Shown piece by piece: positions 8,457 through 15,064 of a stretch of 64,000 bases of DNA (position 1 is the first letter of the stretch; every line of letters begins with the position of its first letter). The notes below the pieces were generated by a model. It was not told where the DNA came from, ran no database searches, and saw only the letters and a program-made list of their open reading frames with translations. The stretch lies in assembly GCA_017501255.1 (NCBI GenBank), contig JAFVXE010000014.1, forward strand, positions 124,001-188,000, in the 5' to 3' direction. The stretch comes from Clostridia bacterium (GTDB lineage: Bacteria; Bacillota; Clostridia; Christensenellales; Aristaeellaceae). Made by a program: the position numbers and the translations under genes.

Positions 8457-8483
8457 CAACCCAAGCTCAATGATCGTTGAAGG
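8450..8483. promoter_or_regulatory. Inverted repeat in the divergent promoter region
   Basis: CCTTCAAC (8450-8457) and GTTGAAGG (8476-8483) form perfect 8-bp arms with an 18-nt spacer. The left arm covers the -35 of the two-component operon. Candidate operator shared by the regulator and the divergent membrane-protein gene. Confidence 0.4.
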
Positions 8484-8571
8484 ACAGTTGTAAAGGATTT
8501 GCCAAATGCCATTTATCATCATACTGGGCAGTGCGTTTTGCAATAATGGCTGCTATAACAAGGTATGGGGG

Positions 8572-9321
8572 ATGTATGGATTGAAATCGAAAAGAACCAG
8601 TGAAATCATCGGTCGTATTCTGTTGGTATCGTTGCTGCTGGCAATCTTATTTTCAGCATACCGTTTGGTAAAGGCCCCTTCGGAAGTACCGGAAGGCATG
8701 GAACATATCAAAGTAAAAAGCGATTATCTGCTGATGCTTCTGCAATGTACATTGGGGCTCGTCGTTATGATGCTGCCCACGGTAATTGAACGCAGATGGC
8801 AATTGGGAATCACCAATGGAATTTATGTGCTGTATTATGTGTTTCTGTATTGTGCCGTTTTTCTGGGCGAAGTGCTTGAGTTCTACTATCTGGTGCCTCA
8901 CTGGGATACCATACTGCATTTCTTTTCCGGCGCTATGCTCGGCGCATTGGGATTCATTCTGGTGGACATCCTCAACCGGAATGAAAAGGTGCGCGTTTCC
9001 CTGAGTCCGCTATTTGTGGCAGTGTTCGCCTTCTGCTTTGCACTGGCAGCGGGTGCTGTATGGGAAATTTACGAGTTTAGCGGTGATGCGTTGCTGGGAC
9101 TCAATATGCAGAAGTGCCTGACAGAGCACAGCATACCATTGGTAGGATATGAAGCGCTTCGGGACACCATGAAGGATATTGTCGTGGATGCGTTGGCTGC
9201 TTTCGGGGTATCGGTGATGGGGTATCTGAGTATATGCAAAAATAGGGAAAAAGTGAAAGACAAGGAGAAAATATCGCAATTTAATCTGAGTGACAGCGAT
9301 ATTGCTGAACAAAAAGCGTAG
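8572..9321 (+). CDS. YjdF-like (DUF2238) integral membrane protein
   Basis: A 249-aa polytopic protein with about five or six hydrophobic segments. Features recalling the YjdF/DUF2238 family are VPHWDTILHFFSG, the GAVWEIYEFSGD motif and DTMKDIVVDALAAF. Function of the family is unknown. The start is uncertain: ATG 8572 gives a N-terminus directly before the first membrane helix, while an in-frame ATG at 8506 has a better ribosome site (AAAGGA, 8 nt before) and would add 22 residues. It is divergent from the two-component operon and could be one of its targets. A strong hairpin terminator follows. Confidence 0.75.
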   Translation: MYGLKSKRTSEIIGRILLVSLLLAILFSAYRLVKAPSEVPEGMEHIKVKSDYLLMLLQCTLGLVVMMLPTVIERRWQLGITNGIYVLYYVFLYCAVFLGEVLEFYYLVPHWDTILHFFSGAMLGALGFILVDILNRNEKVRVSLSPLFVAVFAFCFALAAGAVWEIYEFSGDALLGLNMQKCLTEHSIPLVGYEALRDTMKDIVVDALAAFGVSVMGYLSICKNREKVKDKEKISQFNLSDSDIAEQKA

Positions 9322-9332
9322 CTAACAAAACG

Positions 9333-9367
9333 AAAAACTGTTGCAACGTTGAGCTGCAACAGTTTTT
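9333..9367. terminator. Bidirectional hairpin terminator
   Basis: A perfect 13-bp stem (AAAAACTGTTGCA, 9333-9345, with TGCAACAGTTTTT, 9355-9367). It carries A and T runs on both sides, so it can end both the membrane-protein gene and the LRR gene transcript. Confidence 0.85.
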
Positions 9368-9403
9368 GTTCTGTGGAATGACTCAAAAACTAATACAATT
9401 CCC

Positions 9404-9435
9404 GGCTATCGTTTTGCAATAACCCTTTCGTTTTG
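9404..9435. repeat. Left copy of a 32-bp inverted repeat flanking the LRR gene
   Basis: The reverse complement reads CAAAACGAAAGGGTTATTGC then AAAACGATAGCC. It matches 10800-10832 except for two substitutions and a 1-nt insertion, in opposite orientation. It contains two copies of the core CAAAACGA. No transposase is present. Confidence 0.7.
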
Positions 9436-9524
9436 GAATGAACACAAAATCACTTCTTAGGATAATACTGTACTTATGTTTCACCGCTGGAGTAGCAAAG
9501 CACAGGAATTTTACCCGCTTGATA

Positions 9525-10568
9525 TCAATGCTGCTGTAGTGTACCTTCAATTAAACGCTGCAGCCGGAATATGAATTCATGTCGCGACAGAACGGTTTCA
9601 GAAGGGTTGCTCAGCCCCATCCGATGATCAATCCTTTTGCCGCGCAATGCAAGCAGATCATTGCGAAAGCTTTCGTCCTGTTCATAGACGGAAAGATAAA
9701 GCCGATCCAAAAGATACTGATACTCCTGACTACGGCGGGGAAAAGCTTGTCCTTTCCAATATAGCATCTGCTTTTCTTTCCATTCATACTGGCTACCGGC
9801 TTGTTTTGCCCAACCACCGCTTAAGGCACAAATCTCTTCCTGTTTACCAGAATCGGGGCATTTGAAGCTTTGGAGTACACCCTCGATCGAACCACATTGA
9901 ATACCATCAAAGATAAAATGGCGTTCGGTGTAATTGCTCAATCTGCCAGCTACATCAGGGGCACGGCTTCGAATATCAATTGCGTTTCTGTCAATGGTAT
10001 GCTCTTCAATGAAAGTGATTGTTTCTGTATCCAATGCTAGGCAATTCAGGAATGCGTCTTTTTCAATTTGAACATCAGAATTTTCAAAGAAAACATGCCT
10101 GAGCGCTGTGCAACCGCTAAATGCACCGGTTTTAATTTGTTGAATCCCTTGCGGAATGGAGATCTCCTCCAGAGAAGCACACCCTCCGAAGGTTTGACTT
10201 TCCAGATTCCTGCGCAGACCTTTAGAAAGCCGAACGATGGACAAACGAATACACCCTTGAAATGCATTTGAATGAATAGATGCTACAGTATCAGGAAAAC
10301 AAACCTTTTTCAGATTGATACAATTCCGGAAGCATCCTCGGCCAAAACGTTTTAATCCATCTTGAAAGGTAATATCCGTAAGGGCGGTACAGTCCTCAAA
10401 AGAGGCATCACCGATTGTTTTGACCGAGGCAGGAAAAACAAGCATTGTCAGACGATCATGATTTGCAAAGGCCTTAGCTCCGATAGTAGAAACTGTTGCC
10501 GGGATATTGACCTGTTCAGTTTTCAGGTCTTTACATGCAATCAGCCTGCTGTCTTCAATTAAAAACAC
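9525..10568 (-). CDS. Leucine-rich repeat protein (BspA-type) with a C-terminal NADAR-like domain
   Basis: A 347-aa protein with no signal peptide or membrane helix, so likely cytoplasmic. GTG start at 10568 after AAAGGAGG. Residues 20-190 are about seven BspA/LRR_5 repeats of roughly 23 aa, with units such as VKTIGDASFEDCTALTDI. Residues 215-345 are a separate domain. FDGIQCGSIEGVLQSF, KQEEICALSGGWAKQAG, QMLYWKGQAFPRRSQEYQ and ETVLSRHEFIFRL resemble, from memory, NADAR-like proteins of phages and bacteria (NAD/ADP-ribose-linked enzymes; some remove ADP-ribose from nucleic acid). The LRR assignment is firm; the NADAR-like assignment is recognition by eye and needs a profile search. The gene stands alone between inverted repeats and has no functional neighbours. 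Confidence 0.72.
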   Translation of the reverse strand: MFLIEDSRLIACKDLKTEQVNIPATVSTIGAKAFANHDRLTMLVFPASVKTIGDASFEDCTALTDITFQDGLKRFGRGCFRNCINLKKVCFPDTVASIHSNAFQGCIRLSIVRLSKGLRRNLESQTFGGCASLEEISIPQGIQQIKTGAFSGCTALRHVFFENSDVQIEKDAFLNCLALDTETITFIEEHTIDRNAIDIRSRAPDVAGRLSNYTERHFIFDGIQCGSIEGVLQSFKCPDSGKQEEICALSGGWAKQAGSQYEWKEKQMLYWKGQAFPRRSQEYQYLLDRLYLSVYEQDESFRNDLLALRGKRIDHRMGLSNPSETVLSRHEFIFRLQRLIEGTLQQH

Positions 10569-10799
10569 CGTTATTCCTCCTTTGAGCCAAATGGGGAAGC
10601 ATTGCAGCTATATAATGAAAATACACCGTTTAAAACTATGCGAATGTCACAAGTAAAGTAAGCACTTAAACATGGCGAAGTTGAGTCATGACAGAATGCA
10701 TGACTTATTATACTAAAAACTATCAAATTATGCAATCTAGCGAAAGTTTCGCAAAGTTAAAAAACTGTTTCTCGTTATTCAGCGTATTGCACCCAATAA

Positions 10800-10832
10800 C
10801 AAAACGAAAGGGCTATTCGCAAAACGAAAGCC
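10800..10832. repeat. Right copy of the 32-bp inverted repeat flanking the LRR gene
   Basis: CAAAACGAAAGGGCTATTCG followed by CAAAACGAAAGCC. Nearly identical to the reverse complement of 9404-9435. Together the two copies enclose 1.43 kb containing only the LRR gene. Confidence 0.7.
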
Positions 10833-10867
10833 CTAATGTCAAAACGAAAGCCTTAGCAATCGTTTTG
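10800..10867. repeat. Group of CAAAACGA repeats at 20-nt spacing
   Basis: CAAAACGAAAG occurs at 10800, 10820 and 10840, exactly 20 nt (about two helix turns) apart, then once more inverted as TCGTTTTG at 10860-10867. Further copies occur at 9326, 9409 (inverted) and 9428 (inverted). Spacing on one face of the helix suggests protein binding. Confidence 0.7.
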
Positions 10868-10870
10868 TTA

Positions 10871-10903
10871 TGCACCCACGAGGAAAGTGGGTGCATTTTC
10901 TTT
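10871..10903 (+). terminator. Hairpin with T-run downstream of the repeat group
   Basis: A perfect 9-bp stem TGCACCCAC / GTGGGTGCA with a 7-nt loop, followed by TTTTCTTT. It looks like a plus-strand terminator, although no plus-strand gene precedes it, which raises the possibility of a short non-coding transcript across the repeats. Confidence 0.55.
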
Positions 10904-11020
10904 ATGTGGTTTTCAGAGAATTTTTATCCCGACGATGCCGGCGAATGGAAGAAGCGGGAAATATGCATATTCCGGGGGTGCATTTGCCGTTTTGCATTAG
11001 GCATCTGCAAGAACATAAAG

Positions 11021-11059
11021 AAAAGGACTGAAACCTTGTATCAAAGTTTCAGTCCTTTT
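11021..11059 (-). terminator. Terminator of the tmRNA gene
   Basis: Perfect 14-bp stem (AAAAGGACTGAAAC / GTTTCAGTCCTTTT) directly after the tmRNA 3' end on the minus strand, with the T-run built into the stem base. Confidence 0.88.
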
Positions 11060-11060
11060 A

Positions 11061-11407
11061 TGGTGGAGGTGGGGGGAATCGAACCCCCGTCCGAAAGCTC
11101 GCTTATATGGTTTTCTCCGAGCGCATCTGCGATTTTGGGATTCCCCTCGCTATACGCCTCACAGCAGGCTTACAGCTACGGTAGCTTCATGGTTACGGGT
11201 AACGTCTCAAAGCTTTGACGCACTCGTTCCCCACATAGCTGACGCCGGGATCCACACCTGTGGGCAATGTGGGCCGACGCACGGCCTTAGGCCGCGAAAG
11301 ACAATTCGGTATTGTCAGTTATTTTTTGTCCCCGTTGATACGCGGTACAGGGGCCGCGGCTCGCTTACCATATCCTCGACAACTCCCGTCGAAACCAGTG
11401 CACCCCC
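11061..11407 (-). ncRNA. ssrA: Transfer-messenger RNA (tmRNA)
   Basis: Rescues ribosomes stalled on broken mRNAs together with SmpB. The minus-strand 3' end has a tRNA-like T-arm (GGGGG-TTCGATT-CCCCC) followed by CACCTCC-A-CCA. The 5' end GGGGGTG pairs with CACCTCC (one G-U), and the conserved GGTTTCGACGG follows. Length 347 nt is normal. The tag reading frame ends in ...AAT ACC GAA TTG TCT TTC GCG GCC TAA, giving a peptide ending NTELSFAA; the resume codon is not certain. The stop sits in a small hairpin (GCGGCC-TAA-GGCC), as expected. smpB lies 16 nt upstream, so both may be on one transcript. Confidence 0.95.
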
Positions 11408-11423
11408 ATGTGGGGCAGGGCGG

Positions 11424-11894
11424 TCAATCGTCCCTTCTGCGGCTGAGAGCACGTTCCACTTCACGCTGAGCATCCTTGGCGGCGGCAACATCCCGCTTGT
11501 CGTGCAGATGTTTACCTTTGCACATACCAAGCTCCAGCTTCATCCGGCTGTCCTTCAGGTACACCTTCAACGGAATGAGGGTATAGCCCTGCCGGGCAAC
11601 CTGACCGGCCAGTTTGCGAATCTCCGCCTTGTGCATCAGCAGCTTTTTGGGACGGAGAGGATCACCATTGTGGATGTTGCCAAACTCATAGGGGCTGATG
11701 TGCATACCCTCGGCGAAAATTTCGCCATTGCGGATGATGCAGAAGCTCTCCTTCAGGTTGACCCTTCCCTGACGCATACTCTTGACCTCGGTACCCATCA
11801 GGCTCAAGCCGCATTCATAGGTTTCCTCCACAAAGTAGTCGTGGTAGGCCTTTTTGTTGGTGGCAACGATTTTGATGCCCTTCTGCTTGGCCAT
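11424..11894 (-). CDS. smpB: SsrA-binding protein SmpB
   Basis: A 156-aa RNA-binding partner of tmRNA in trans-translation. Start at ATG 11894 after AAAGGAGGTT; the longer reading adds 28 residues absent from the family. Recognisable stretches: [20 protein letters not shown] (N-terminus), [55 protein letters not shown], and the basic C-terminal tail ([10 protein letters not shown] ... SRRRDD) that enters the ribosomal mRNA channel. It directly precedes ssrA. Confidence 0.97.
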   Translation of the reverse strand: MAKQKGIKIVATNKKAYHDYFVEETYECGLSLMGTEVKSMRQGRVNLKESFCIIRNGEIFAEGMHISPYEFGNIHNGDPLRPKKLLMHKAEIRKLAGQVARQGYTLIPLKVYLKDSRMKLELGMCKGKHLHDKRDVAAAKDAQREVERALSRRRDD

Positions 11895-11937
11895 GGGAAA
11901 CCTCCTTTCTACAGCTTGTGCCAATCGGGTGAAGATT

Positions 11938-11967
11938 AGTATAGCATATTGTTCTGGTTCTGTGCAA
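11938..11967 (-). promoter_or_regulatory. Promoter of smpB (and possibly ssrA)
   Basis: On the minus strand: -35 TTGCAC (11962-11967), 18 bp, -10 TATACT (11938-11943), about 45 nt upstream of the smpB start. Divergent from the proA promoter, with the -35 boxes only 4 nt apart. Confidence 0.65.
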
Positions 11968-11971
11968 GTTC

Positions 11972-12000
11972 TTGCCAAGGATTTTTCATTGCTATATAAT
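11972..12000 (+). promoter_or_regulatory. Promoter of proA
   Basis: -35 TTGCCA (11972-11977), 17 bp, -10 TATAAT (11995-12000), 31 nt before the proA ATG. Confidence 0.7.
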
Positions 12001-12031
12001 TCTTTTTAGTTTGATTGAAGGAGTGTGCACG

Positions 12032-13336
12032 ATGGAACATACTGTTCAAACCATGGCGCAGGCTGCCCGCAAAGCTGCCAGACAGCTGGCTGCCGTATCC
12101 ATAGACACCCGAAACGCCGCTTTGCTGGCCATCGCCGAGGGAATTACAGCCCATCAGGAAGAAATCATGGCTGCCAACAAGCTGGATGTGGCACAGGCAA
12201 CCGAGGAGAACCTGAGCACACCGCTTTTGAATCGCCTCAAAGTAAACGAAACCAAGTGCCAGCGGATGATCGACGGTCTTCACGCATTGGCCAAACTGCC
12301 GGATCCCCTTGGTCATGTACAGTACGCCAAGGAATTGTCACAAGGTTTGAATCTGTATCGTGTGGCTTGCCCCATCGGCGTCATCGGCGTGATTTTTGAA
12401 AGCCGTCCCGATGCTTTGGTTCAGATTTCTTCCCTGTGCCTGAAAAGCGGCAACGCTGTTCTGCTCAAGGGTGGCAGGGAAGCTTTGCGCACCAATCAGG
12501 TGCTGACGAGGATCATCAAGGAAGCGATTGAAAAGGCTGGCGTACCCGCCGGTTTCTGCGATCTGCTTGAGACCCGTGAGGATGTATCCGAGATGCTCAA
12601 GCTGCATCAGTGGATTGATCTGGTGATTCCCCGTGGCAGCAATGCTTTTGTGCAATACATCATGCAAAACAGCCAGATTCCCGTTTTGGGCCACGCCGAG
12701 GGGCTGTGCCATATGTATGTGGATGAACATATCGATCTGGCGCTGGCCGTGAAGGTGGCTGTGGACAGCAAAACCCAGAATCTTTCCGTTTGCAATGCTG
12801 CTGAAACCATGCTGGTGCACCGTGCAGTGGCTGCTGATTTCCTTCCTGTGGTTGCTGAAAAGCTCAAAGAAAAAGGAACCGAGTTGCGGGGCGATGCCCG
12901 CACCCAATCCCTGATTGATTGTCTGCCCGCTACGGAAGAGGACTGGCAAACCGAGTATCTGGATTCCATTCTTTCCATCAAGATCGTGGATAGCATGGAA
13001 GAGGCTATCGAGCACATCAATCACTACGGTTCTCACCATACAGACAGCATTCTGAGCACCAATACAGAGAATGCTGAGCGCTTCATGACGCTGGTGGACA
13101 GCGCCGATGTATTCTGGAACTGTTCCACCCGATTCTCCGATGGTTTCTTGTTTGGCTTTGGGGCAGAAGTGGGCATTGCCACCGGAAAAATCCACGCCCG
13201 TGGCCCCATGGGTATGGAAGGCTTGTGTACCTATAAATATCGGCTCTATGGCAATGGTCAGACCTTGACGGAACTGAATAACGGTGACATTTCTCTGACT
13301 CATCAGGATCTGCCCAAAACATTACCGAATCTGTGA
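12032..13336 (+). CDS. proA: Gamma-glutamyl phosphate reductase
   Basis: A 434-aa NADPH-dependent enzyme of the aldehyde dehydrogenase superfamily that makes glutamate-5-semialdehyde for proline synthesis. Start at ATG 12032 behind GAAGGAG. Features: PIGVIGVIFESRPDALVQI (cofactor region), LKGGREALRTN, NLSVCNAAETMLVH with the catalytic Cys, DVFWNCSTRFSDG, and GEVGI-like GAEVGIATGKIHARGPMG near the end. proB, the usual neighbour, is not here; proC is 22 kb away. The 3' end overlaps the convergent bioY gene by 15 nt. Confidence 0.96.
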   Translation: MEHTVQTMAQAARKAARQLAAVSIDTRNAALLAIAEGITAHQEEIMAANKLDVAQATEENLSTPLLNRLKVNETKCQRMIDGLHALAKLPDPLGHVQYAKELSQGLNLYRVACPIGVIGVIFESRPDALVQISSLCLKSGNAVLLKGGREALRTNQVLTRIIKEAIEKAGVPAGFCDLLETREDVSEMLKLHQWIDLVIPRGSNAFVQYIMQNSQIPVLGHAEGLCHMYVDEHIDLALAVKVAVDSKTQNLSVCNAAETMLVHRAVAADFLPVVAEKLKEKGTELRGDARTQSLIDCLPATEEDWQTEYLDSILSIKIVDSMEEAIEHINHYGSHHTDSILSTNTENAERFMTLVDSADVFWNCSTRFSDGFLFGFGAEVGIATGKIHARGPMGMEGLCTYKYRLYGNGQTLTELNNGDISLTHQDLPKTLPNL

Positions 13337-13876
13337 AGCCAGTTTGTGCATTCGCTGGCCCAACCAGGCAGCAAAGGCCGCTTTCAACGCATCCAGCGGC
13401 AGGAACACAAACAGATAACCGGTCAGAAGGGCTTTTGCAGAAAGTGTTTCCTTCCAATATAGCTGTGAAAGAAGAAACACATATCCCATTGCTACTGTAT
13501 AGAGCACTATCAAACCACAAAAGGAGGCCATATATCGGCTTCCTTTTTTCTGACTCCATTTTTGGCGCACAAGTGAGCAAACGGCTGCTGCAAACGGAAA
13601 TGCCAGCAAATAGCCAAAGGACGGGGTTACAATCACTGCCGGGCCGTTAATGGATGAGAAAACCGGCAGTCCGATCAGCCCTGCCAGAAGGTAGGCACAG
13701 GTGGTATACAGGCAGTAGCGCACTGGAAGCATCTGTCCGCAGAGCAAAACAAAAAGCACTTGAAGGGTGACCATCACATCGGTTCCAGGAATGGTGAAAC
13801 GGAACAGGATCGTCGAAAGAATGATTAGGGCGCACAGCAAAGCGCAGTAACACAAGCGAATCGTATGTTTTTTCAT
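13322..13876 (-). CDS. bioY: BioY-family biotin transporter (ECF S component)
   Basis: A 184-aa integral membrane protein with about six hydrophobic helices. It matches the BioY pattern: TLQVLFVLLCGQMLP, AGLIGLPVFSSINGPAVIVTPSFGYLLAF in the middle, and a final amphipathic tail. BioY binds biotin and works with the shared EcfAAT module, which is not encoded in the window. Start ATG 13876 follows GGGAGGGC. It has its own promoter and converges on proA. Confidence 0.85.
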   Translation of the reverse strand: MKKHTIRLCYCALLCALIILSTILFRFTIPGTDVMVTLQVLFVLLCGQMLPVRYCLYTTCAYLLAGLIGLPVFSSINGPAVIVTPSFGYLLAFPFAAAVCSLVRQKWSQKKGSRYMASFCGLIVLYTVAMGYVFLLSQLYWKETLSAKALLTGYLFVFLPLDALKAAFAAWLGQRMHKLASQIR

Positions 13877-13906
13877 ATGCGCCCTCCCTGCTGATTCATT
13901 GCATCA

Positions 13907-13935
13907 ATCATAGCATGATTTTTTCCCTGTGTCTA
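13907..13935 (-). promoter_or_regulatory. Promoter of bioY
   Basis: Minus strand: -35 TAGACA (13930-13935), 17 bp, -10 TATGAT (13907-13912), about 30 nt before the start codon. No BirA operator was recognised. Confidence 0.6.
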
Positions 13936-13982
13936 TTTATCTCATGAAAGGCATATGGATAAAGGGGAAGGGGTGTATCAAA

Positions 13983-14285
13983 ATGACGATCACAACGGAA
14001 AAGGCAGGCAATGTAACAACCAGAACGCCGCACAGCATTCAGATCGACCGGCGGAAAAGAACCATTATCACGGGCGTAATGGATGTATGCAGTTTTCATG
14101 AAACAGAGATTGTTATGAAACTGGAATCAGGTCTTTTGTTTCTCACCGGGCAGGGACTTCATATCGGCAAGCTGTTGCCGGAAGAAAACCGGTTGGATAT
14201 CGACGGTCAGGTGGACAGCCTGATCTACGAACAACCAAGAAAAATCACTGCCCATTGGTGGCCGTGGCGAAAGGCACAGCCATGA
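13983..14285 (+). CDS. yabP: Sporulation protein YabP
   Basis: A 100-aa protein of the YabP family, required for spore coat assembly in Bacillus and expressed in the mother cell there. Typical features: HSIQIDRRKRTIITGVMDV, SFHETEIVMKLESGLLFLTG, LHIGKLLPEENRLDIDGQVDSL. Start at ATG 13983 after GGGGAAGGGG; the earlier ATG (13929) would add an unrelated tail. Followed with a 4-nt overlap by yabQ, as in Bacillus. The yabO/rqcP gene that normally precedes it is missing; bioY lies upstream instead. Confidence 0.88.
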   Translation: MTITTEKAGNVTTRTPHSIQIDRRKRTIITGVMDVCSFHETEIVMKLESGLLFLTGQGLHIGKLLPEENRLDIDGQVDSLIYEQPRKITAHWWPWRKAQP

Positions 14286-14629
14286 AACTTTTCTTTGAAA
14301 CATCTACCCAGGCAATGGTGTTTCTGTTGATGTTACCATTGGGAATTCTGTTTGCCGCCGGGATAGACATAGCGGGCTTTATCAGAATTGCCAAACCGCT
14401 ATGGGATCTGTTGTTGGTTTTACTTTTGGGCCTTTCGCTGGGGATAAGTGTCATTCTTTTGGGCGATCAGGGGCTGCGGATGTATCACCTTTTGGCGGTA
14501 TTGTGCGGATGCCTTCTGTATATGCTGGGAATTCGCAGGGTTGTTCAATGGATTTGTCAGAATGGTAGCAATCATATCAGGAAAAAAGATGATTCGGCTG
14601 GCAGGAAATCCACTCCAAAGAGCGAATAA
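14282..14629 (+). CDS. yabQ: Spore cortex biosynthesis protein YabQ
   Basis: A 115-aa membrane protein needed for cortex synthesis in Bacillus spores. About four hydrophobic helices, starting FFETSTQAMVFLLMLPLGIL, and a lysine-rich tail. The ATG at 14282 overlaps the yabP stop (ATGA). Sequence similarity is weak in this family, so the assignment rests on size, topology, N-terminal pattern and position between yabP and divIC. Confidence 0.8.
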   Translation: MKLFFETSTQAMVFLLMLPLGILFAAGIDIAGFIRIAKPLWDLLLVLLLGLSLGISVILLGDQGLRMYHLLAVLCGCLLYMLGIRRVVQWICQNGSNHIRKKDDSAGRKSTPKSE

Positions 14630-14662
14630 TATGGAATACATCAAAGGAAAGGATGATTGCCG

Positions 14663-14968
14663 ATGCGACGGACAGTAAATCTTTGGGTTTTTGTTGCGTG
14701 CATGGTCGTGATGATCGTCTTTTTCTGCTGCATCAATCTCAATATTGCAGGCTCCATCAATTCGCTCAAAAATGATCATCGTCAGAAAACCATGGAACTG
14801 GCTGATTTGAAAAACAAACAGGATGAACTGGAAGCGGAAGAAGACACCGTGGGTACCGATGCGTTTGTGGAACAACAGGCTCGGGACGTATACGATTTTA
14901 TGATGCCCGATGAACTCCGCTTTGTGATTTCCTTCCCGGATGAACAGGAAAGCGATCCCTCTCTGTAA
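14663..14968 (+). CDS. divIC: Septum formation initiator, DivIC/FtsB-like
   Basis: A 101-aa single-pass protein: short cytoplasmic start (MRRTVNL), transmembrane helix (residues 8-28), then an outside coiled coil (SLKNDHRQKTMELADLKNKQDELE) and a short C-terminal region. This is the DivIC/FtsB layout, a structural part of the divisome with FtsL and DivIB. Start set at ATG 14663; a TTG six bases earlier is less likely. Position after yabQ agrees with the Bacillus order. Confidence 0.83.
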   Translation: MRRTVNLWVFVACMVVMIVFFCCINLNIAGSINSLKNDHRQKTMELADLKNKQDELEAEEDTVGTDAFVEQQARDVYDFMMPDELRFVISFPDEQESDPSL

Positions 14969-14986
14969 TTTGGAGAGGGTTTTTTT
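14957..14986 (+). terminator. Terminator of the yabP-yabQ-divIC operon
   Basis: Stem CCCTCTC / GAGAGGG followed by seven T residues. The left arm overlaps the last codons of divIC. Confidence 0.82.
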
Positions 14987-15064
14987 GTCGCTTTTTTCAG
15001 GAACTTGTCACGAAACGGATTCAGGAAGATGAATCCGTCAGAATACACGAATGAGGTGTTGATA

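Larger units (their letters stand above)
10569..11020. other. Long gene-free region with short repeats upstream of the LRR gene
   Basis: About 450 nt with no convincing ORF; the open frame across it reads through the repeats and into tmRNA, and has no protein-like composition. It holds the LRR gene's ribosome site, an A/T-rich likely promoter zone (10600-10720), the CAAAACGA repeat group (10800-10867) and a hairpin with a T-run (10871-10903). Confidence 0.7.

Noticed and set aside
10800..10867. CRISPR array
   Set aside because: Only three direct copies of an 11-nt motif at 20-nt spacing; far too short for repeats plus spacers, and no cas genes.
10688..11218. A plus-strand ORF of 176 codons across the repeat region into tmRNA
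   Set aside because: No ribosome site, passes through a hairpin terminator and the tRNA-like part of tmRNA; not a protein.
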